DNA of 64,000 bases from Thermodesulfobacteriota bacterium (GTDB lineage: Bacteria; Desulfobacterota; Thermodesulfobacteria; Thermodesulfobacteriales; Thermodesulfobacteriaceae), in contig JAADEG010000048.1 in the NCBI GenBank assembly GCA_013153525.1, positions 1-64,000 of the forward strand, read 5' to 3'. Within the stretch, counting starts at the first letter, position 1. Each line of letters begins with the position of its first letter. A model generated the notes under the pieces. The model did not search any database, was not told the DNA's origin, and saw nothing but the letters and a program-made list of their open reading frames with translations. This document shows, one piece after another, positions 58,808 to 64,000 of the stretch. Made by a program: the position numbers and the translations under genes.

Positions 58808-60571
58808 ATGAGAGCTGAATACATCTGGAGAAAAAAAATAAGATGGGCGTTTTACTTAGCTGGGGTTATAATAGGCATTTTATGGTTAAGGCTCTTTTAC
58901 CTTCAAATTATAAGGTATTCTTATTATTCTAAAAAGGCAAAGGAAAGGTCTATAGTTACATATGCGGTTCCAGCTCCGAGAGGGAACATTTTTACTTCAG
59001 ACGGAGTTCTCGTTGCAACGAATAGGGCTGTTTTTCAGTTGTACATAGATGTTCAGGCTGTGAAAGGAAAAGAAAATCAAGTTTTGTACAGGTTAAGCAA
59101 GATTTTAAAAGAAGACTTTGGAGAACTTAAAGAAGAGTATTACTTAGGAAAAAAGCGATCCTTTGGAAGGGTGTTGTTAAAGAGTAACCTTAATTGGGAT
59201 CAGGTCGCAAAAATTATGGTAAGGCTTTATTACTTACCAGGAGTAAGAATAGAGGTTGAGCCTCAAAGATATTATCCTTATGGTAAAGAGTACTTTCACC
59301 TTATAGGATATGTTTCAAGGCTTTCAAAAGAGGAATACTTAAGATTAAGGGACAAGGGTTATTCAGTAGTAGATTACATAGGAAAAAGAGGGATAGAAAG
59401 AGCTTTTGAACCGTACTTAAAGGGTAAAGACGGATACATAGAAGTTGAGAGGGATGCTTACGGAAGGCTTGGAGAGATCGTTAAGAGAGTGAAACCTATT
59501 CCAGGGGACGACTTAATTATTACTGTTAATCACAAGTTACAAACCGTTGCGTACGAGCTTTTAAAGGGAAAAGCAGGTGCAATTGTTGCTTTGTCTCCAA
59601 AAGACGGAGCAATACTTGCGATGGTAAGTTCTCCTTCTATAGATCCAGAAGGTTTTATAACTGGATACACTCCTAAGGAGTGGAAGAGAATCGTTCGTTC
59701 TCCTTTAAAGCCTCTTATTAATAGAGCAATTTCTGCATATCCTCCAGGATCAACTTACAAAGTTATAACAGCTTTTGCAGGGCTTATGAGTGGTGCTATA
59801 AAAGGTCTGGGGCAGATTTTTTATTGTAAGGGTTATATAGTATATAAAGGAAGGGTTTTCCGATGCTGGAAGGCAAGTGGGCACGGTTGGGTTAACTTAA
59901 CGAAAGCCATTCAAGAGTCGTGCGATGTTTACTTCTATGAAGTAGCTAAAAACTTGGACATAGATTATCTTGCAAAGATAAGTCGCGAGTTTGGGCTTGG
60001 AGAAAAGGCTTTAGGTTGGATAGAAGAAAGTAAAGGCTTAATACCTGACAGAAAGTGGAAAAAGAAGTACTTACATCAAATATGGTTTCCTGGTGAGACT
60101 TTAATCACTGCTATAGGACAGGGTTACTTAAAAGTTACGCCTTTACAAATGGCAAGGGTTTACATGGCTATAGCTAATAATGGCTATTTATATAAACCTT
60201 ATGTAGTTAAAGAGATTATTCCATTTGGGGGCAAGCCTTACAAGTTTATGCCAATACTTGAGAGGAAAATAAACATACCCTTAAGGTACTTTCGTTGGAT
60301 TCAGCGAGCTCTCGTGAGGGTAGTTCGTAAAGGTACGGGTAAAAAAGCTAACATACCGGGATTACTCGTTGCAGGTAAGACTGGAACTGCTCAAGTGACC
60401 TCAGGAGAGAGTCACGCGTGGTTCGTTAGTTACGCAGGTAAAAGGCGTCCAGAAATTGTTACTGCGGTATTCGTAGAACACGGAGGACATGGAGGAGAGA
60501 CTGCTGCACCTATTGCAAAAAAACTTTACGAGGTATATTTTGGAATAAATGCAACAGAGGAATCACAGTGA
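58808..60571 (+). CDS. mrdA: Penicillin-binding protein 2
   Basis: SAYPPGSTYKVITAFAGL; VAGKTGTAQV; APRGNIFTSDGVLVATN. Confidence 0.95.
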   Translation: MRAEYIWRKKIRWAFYLAGVIIGILWLRLFYLQIIRYSYYSKKAKERSIVTYAVPAPRGNIFTSDGVLVATNRAVFQLYIDVQAVKGKENQVLYRLSKILKEDFGELKEEYYLGKKRSFGRVLLKSNLNWDQVAKIMVRLYYLPGVRIEVEPQRYYPYGKEYFHLIGYVSRLSKEEYLRLRDKGYSVVDYIGKRGIERAFEPYLKGKDGYIEVERDAYGRLGEIVKRVKPIPGDDLIITVNHKLQTVAYELLKGKAGAIVALSPKDGAILAMVSSPSIDPEGFITGYTPKEWKRIVRSPLKPLINRAISAYPPGSTYKVITAFAGLMSGAIKGLGQIFYCKGYIVYKGRVFRCWKASGHGWVNLTKAIQESCDVYFYEVAKNLDIDYLAKISREFGLGEKALGWIEESKGLIPDRKWKKKYLHQIWFPGETLITAIGQGYLKVTPLQMARVYMAIANNGYLYKPYVVKEIIPFGGKPYKFMPILERKINIPLRYFRWIQRALVRVVRKGTGKKANIPGLLVAGKTGTAQVTSGESHAWFVSYAGKRRPEIVTAVFVEHGGHGGETAAPIAKKLYEVYFGINATEESQ

Positions 60572-61707
60572 TAGATGTAAAGGTAATTCCAGGAAAAAAA
60601 GAGATTAGTTATTTAAAAGAAAACGCTTTCGTATTTTTCGTAGTGGTACTTTTAAGTTTTATGGGAAATTTAAATCAATGGATAATTTCTGGTAACGACG
60701 GAATATTTTTTAAAAACTTTCTTTGGCATCTTCTCGGATTAGGAATTTTATTTTCTTTTACTTTATGGGGAGATTATAGGAAATTCGTTTATCAATTCGT
60801 ATTTCCTTTGTACATAGGGATTTTAATTTTACTCGTATTTGGAGACGCTTTGGCTTTTATTACTCACACGAAAGGAAGGTGGATTCACATAGGTCCTATT
60901 TCTATTCAACCTTCGGAATTTCTTAAACCTATTTTAGTGTGTTTGATTGCTTTTATGGCTTGTGAAGGAAGTGGATACATTAGAAGTTATATTAGAAGTT
61001 TTAGTGAAAGAAGGCTTTTAAAGGTTTTTGCTCTTGTAGGGATTCCGCTTTTACTCGTTTTAGTAACTGACTTAGACTACAGTTTTATAATAGGAATAAG
61101 TCTCTTTGTCTTTTTGTTATTTATAGGGATTCCTAAGAGGGTTCTTATTTTTTTTGGAATAGGATTTTTAATTTTCTGTATATTCGTAGTGCCTATTGTA
61201 TGGAAGTCTCTTAAGCCCTATCAAAAAGGAAGAATTTACGGATATCTTTATCCTGAAAGGTACGCAAGAACATGGGCTTATCAATTAAACCAGTCTTTAA
61301 TAGCTATAGGAGATGGTGATTTAATAGGGCATGGTTTTAAGAAAGGATGGTCAACGAGGCTTAATTACTTACCTGCAAAGCACACGGATCTTGCTTTTGC
61401 AGTTTGGGCAGAGACATGGGGTTTTTTGGGGGTTAGTTTGTTTTTTATTTTATATGGATATTTAATATACTTTGCTATAGATGTTTCTCGCAGGGTAAAA
61501 GACTTCTTAGGCAAGTACATAAGTCTTGGAATAGCACTATTATTTTTGTTTCAATTACTTTTTAATGTAGGAGGATGTTCTGGATTATTACCTATGACGA
61601 GCATTCCACTACCTTTTCTAAGTTATGGTGGATCTATCACTATTTCGTCCTATTTTTTGCTATCTTTAGTTTTTAACATCAATTTAAAAGCGTATTCCTT
61701 TAAATAA
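60568..61707 (+). CDS. rodA: Rod shape-determining protein RodA (SEDS glycosyltransferase)
   Basis: GRWIHIGPISIQPSEFLKPILV; LPAKHTDLAFAVWAETWGFLG; PLPFLSYGGS. Confidence 0.95.
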   Translation: MIDVKVIPGKKEISYLKENAFVFFVVVLLSFMGNLNQWIISGNDGIFFKNFLWHLLGLGILFSFTLWGDYRKFVYQFVFPLYIGILILLVFGDALAFITHTKGRWIHIGPISIQPSEFLKPILVCLIAFMACEGSGYIRSYIRSFSERRLLKVFALVGIPLLLVLVTDLDYSFIIGISLFVFLLFIGIPKRVLIFFGIGFLIFCIFVVPIVWKSLKPYQKGRIYGYLYPERYARTWAYQLNQSLIAIGDGDLIGHGFKKGWSTRLNYLPAKHTDLAFAVWAETWGFLGVSLFFILYGYLIYFAIDVSRRVKDFLGKYISLGIALLFLFQLLFNVGGCSGLLPMTSIPLPFLSYGGSITISSYFLLSLVFNINLKAYSFK

Positions 61708-61807
61708 TTTAATTTTTTATAAGTTTTTAAAACTTGACTTTTTTAAGATTTATAATACAAATGTAGCTTTAAGAAAAGTTTAAGAGATTAAGGAGGGGTA
61801 TAGGAGG

Positions 61808-62233
61808 ATGTTGAAATTAGATATTACTTTATGGATACAGATTGTAGAGGCATTGATATTAACTTTTATTTTGCACTATATTTTAACGAAGCCAGTGATG
61901 TCGTACATGGAGAAGAGGAAGGAGCACTTTAAGGCACTTGAGAAGGAGATAGACGAGCTTATGAAGTCTGTGGAGGACAACATTAAGAGGTACGAAGAAG
62001 AGATAGCTAAAGCCAGGGAAGAGGGAATTAAGAAGAGGGAGATGCTTAAGGAGGAGGGGCGTAAGATAGAGAAGGAGCTTTTAGCGAAGGTGATGAAGGA
62101 GGTAGAGGAGTACAAGAACAGGTGGGCTCAGGAGTTTGCGCGTCAGTTAGAGGAAGTTAGAAAACAGCTTCAGGCTAATATAGAGATGTTTGCAAATCTT
62201 ATTGTTGAAAGAGTGTTAGGGAGGAAGGTATGA
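61808..62233 (+). CDS. atpF': F-type ATP synthase subunit b'
   Basis: Single N-terminal TM plus long charged coiled coil, upstream of second b subunit and atpH. Confidence 0.85.
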   Translation: MLKLDITLWIQIVEALILTFILHYILTKPVMSYMEKRKEHFKALEKEIDELMKSVEDNIKRYEEEIAKAREEGIKKREMLKEEGRKIEKELLAKVMKEVEEYKNRWAQEFARQLEEVRKQLQANIEMFANLIVERVLGRKV

Positions 62234-62826
62234 GGAATCGCTGGGCAAAGATAGCGTTATTTGTAGTTAGTTGTTTGTTAATGGTAGTAGCTGTAGCGTG
62301 GGGGGCAGAGGGGGAAGAAGCTCCTCATGGCGTAACTCACGAGCAATTAATGAACTTGCTTTGGTTTACTTTAAACTTTTTAGCTCTTGTAGCTATACTT
62401 TATAAGTATGGTAAAAAGCCTATAGCAGAGATGTTTGCGTCTCGTAGAGAGAACATTTTGAAGCAGTACAACGAACTTCTTGAGAAAAAGAAAGAGGCAG
62501 AGGCAAGGTACATAGAGCTTCAGGAAAAGCTTAAAAATCTTGAAAAAGAGGCAAAAGAGATTTACGAGAACTACATAGAGCAAGGAATGAAGGAGAAGGA
62601 GAGGATTATAAAGGAGGCTGAGGAGCAGGCAGAGAGGATAAAACAGCAGGCAGAGCTTTATATTCAGCAAGAGGTTGAGAAGGCAACAGCAATGCTTAGG
62701 GAGGAGATAGCAGAGGCATCTGTAAGGCTTGCAGAAGAGATTTTGAGAAAGAACATAACAGTTGAAGATCAAAAGAAAATATTTGCTGACTTTATAAACG
62801 AAATTAAAGGGAGGGTGGTTCATTGA
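62230..62826 (+). CDS. atpF: F-type ATP synthase subunit b
   Basis: Single TM LLWFTLNFLALVAILYKYGKKPI plus coiled coil. Confidence 0.9.
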   Translation: MRNRWAKIALFVVSCLLMVVAVAWGAEGEEAPHGVTHEQLMNLLWFTLNFLALVAILYKYGKKPIAEMFASRRENILKQYNELLEKKKEAEARYIELQEKLKNLEKEAKEIYENYIEQGMKEKERIIKEAEEQAERIKQQAELYIQQEVEKATAMLREEIAEASVRLAEEILRKNITVEDQKKIFADFINEIKGRVVH

Positions 62827-63371
62827 GGGGAACAGTAGTAGCTTTAAAGTATGCTAAGGGTTTGTTTGTAGCAGCAAAAGAGCTTGGTAAACTTGAGGAG
62901 TTTGGTAAAGAGCTCAAGGAGCTTGGGGAGCTTCTTGAGCAGATGCCAGATGTGTTAACTGCTTTACAAAATCCTATTTATCCACCAGATCTAAAGATGG
63001 AGATATTAAACGAAGTTTTAAAGGTGGTACAGGTATCTCCAGAGGTGGAGAGGTTTTTGAAGTTGTTGGTTGAGAGGAGAAGGATTCAGTTTATTAAAGA
63101 GATCGTTGCAAAGTATCAACAGCTTCTTGACGAGGAACTTGGTATTGCAAGAGGTGAGGTAATTTCGGCTTTTGAGATGTCTGAAGAAGAGAGGAAGGAG
63201 CTTGAGACAGCTTTAAAAGAGTACCTAAAGAGAGAGGTAATTTTAGAGACTAAGGTAGATCCAGAAATAATAGGTGGAGTGAAGGTTCAAATTGGAGACC
63301 TTGTATTTGACGGAACTATAAAGACACAATTGAAAAAATTTAAAGAAATCATAAAAGGGGAGGTGCTATAA
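62823..63371 (+). CDS. atpH: F-type ATP synthase subunit delta
   Basis: KYAKGLFVAAKELGKLEEF; C-terminal KVDPEIIGGVKVQIGDLVFDGTIKTQLKKFKE. Confidence 0.94.
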   Translation: MRGTVVALKYAKGLFVAAKELGKLEEFGKELKELGELLEQMPDVLTALQNPIYPPDLKMEILNEVLKVVQVSPEVERFLKLLVERRRIQFIKEIVAKYQQLLDEELGIARGEVISAFEMSEEERKELETALKEYLKREVILETKVDPEIIGGVKVQIGDLVFDGTIKTQLKKFKEIIKGEVL

Positions 63372-64000
63372 ATGCAGGCTATAAAGGCACAGGAACTTAG
63401 CGATCTTATTAAAAAAAGGATTGAGGAGTTTGAGAAGAAGATAGATCTGGAGGAGATGGGAGTTGTTATTTCAGTTGGTGACGGAATTGCTCAGGTTTTT
63501 GGTTTGAAAAACTGTGAGTACATGGAGCTTATTGAGTTTCCTGACAGTGGAGAGGTTGGAATTGCGTTAAACCTTGAGTTTGATTCTGTGGGAATTCCAA
63601 TTCTTGGAGACTTTGCAAAGATTAAAGAAGGAGACATTGCAAAGAGAACAGGAAGAGTTGCATCTATACCAGTTGGAGAGGCAGTAATTGGAAGAGTTAT
63701 AGATCCAGTTGGAAGACCATTAGACGGTAAGGGTCCAATTGAGGCAAAGGAATATAGAAGAATTGAGCTTAAGGCACCAGGAATTATTCAGAGAAAGCCA
63801 GTTCACGAGCCAATGTACACGGGAATTAAGGCTATTGACGCGATGACTCCTATTGGAAGGGGTCAGCGTGAGCTTATTCTTGGTGACCGTCAGACAGGAA
63901 AGACCGCAATTGCAATAGACGCTATTCTTGCTCAAAAAGAGAGTGATGTTTATTGTATATATGTTGCAATTGGACAGAAGAGATCAACGGTTGCTCGTAT
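63372..64000 (+). CDS. atpA: F-type ATP synthase subunit alpha, partial (runs off window; absent from ORF track)
   Basis: ATG at 63372; [34 protein letters not shown]. Confidence 0.97.
   Translation, partial: MQAIKAQELSDLIKKRIEEFEKKIDLEEMGVVISVGDGIAQVFGLKNCEYMELIEFPDSGEVGIALNLEFDSVGIPILGDFAKIKEGDIAKRTGRVASIPVGEAVIGRVIDPVGRPLDGKGPIEAKEYRRIELKAPGIIQRKPVHEPMYTGIKAIDAMTPIGRGQRELILGDRQTGKTAIAIDAILAQKESDVYCIYVAIGQKRSTVAR

Noticed and set aside
62380-62823. 147-aa minus-strand ORF opposite atpF
   Set aside because: Leu/Cys/Phe-rich translation of the reverse of a Glu/Lys-rich coiled coil; no domain.
1-64000. CRISPR arrays, tRNA genes, IS elements or prophage
   Set aside because: No spaced repeats, cloverleaf, transposase, integrase or phage structural genes seen in the short intergenic gaps.

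Overview
AT-rich, gene-dense bacterial chromosome segment. Gene content suggests an anaerobic, probably thermophilic lineage of the Thermodesulfobacteria type; this is inference only. It runs from the 3' end of a 5S rRNA into a partial atpA. About 60 CDSs are supported, mostly housekeeping: PBP1A, cydAB, ctpA/S2P, polX, coaE, rluD, hisA, wtpABC, purF, nadC, grpE-dnaK, ribF, carA, prfB, selA, thrC, mreCD-mrdA-rodA and atpF'FHA. No CRISPR array, tRNA, IS element, prophage or classical defence island was recognised. The most interesting signals are: (1) apparent absence of ACGT and near absence of TCGA despite abundant ACGA/TCGT, with context-dependent codon choice; (2) a divergent UvrA-like protein whose second ATPase half has lost its P-loop, translationally coupled to PolX and a YeeE/YedE transporter; (3) a ModE-like palindrome on the wtpABC promoter; (4) a sigma-54 -24/-12 element upstream of a CBS protein and acsA, close to an ADP-forming acyl-CoA synthetase and a truncated Pta-like DRTGG protein; (5) an MCP with no periplasmic domain and a C-terminal Cys cluster; (6) an IMPase-Nudix fusion; (7) a programmed +1 frameshift in prfB that the ORF track misses; (8) an isolated archaeal-type ATPase. 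All calls come from reading the sequence and recalling protein families; no searches were run.
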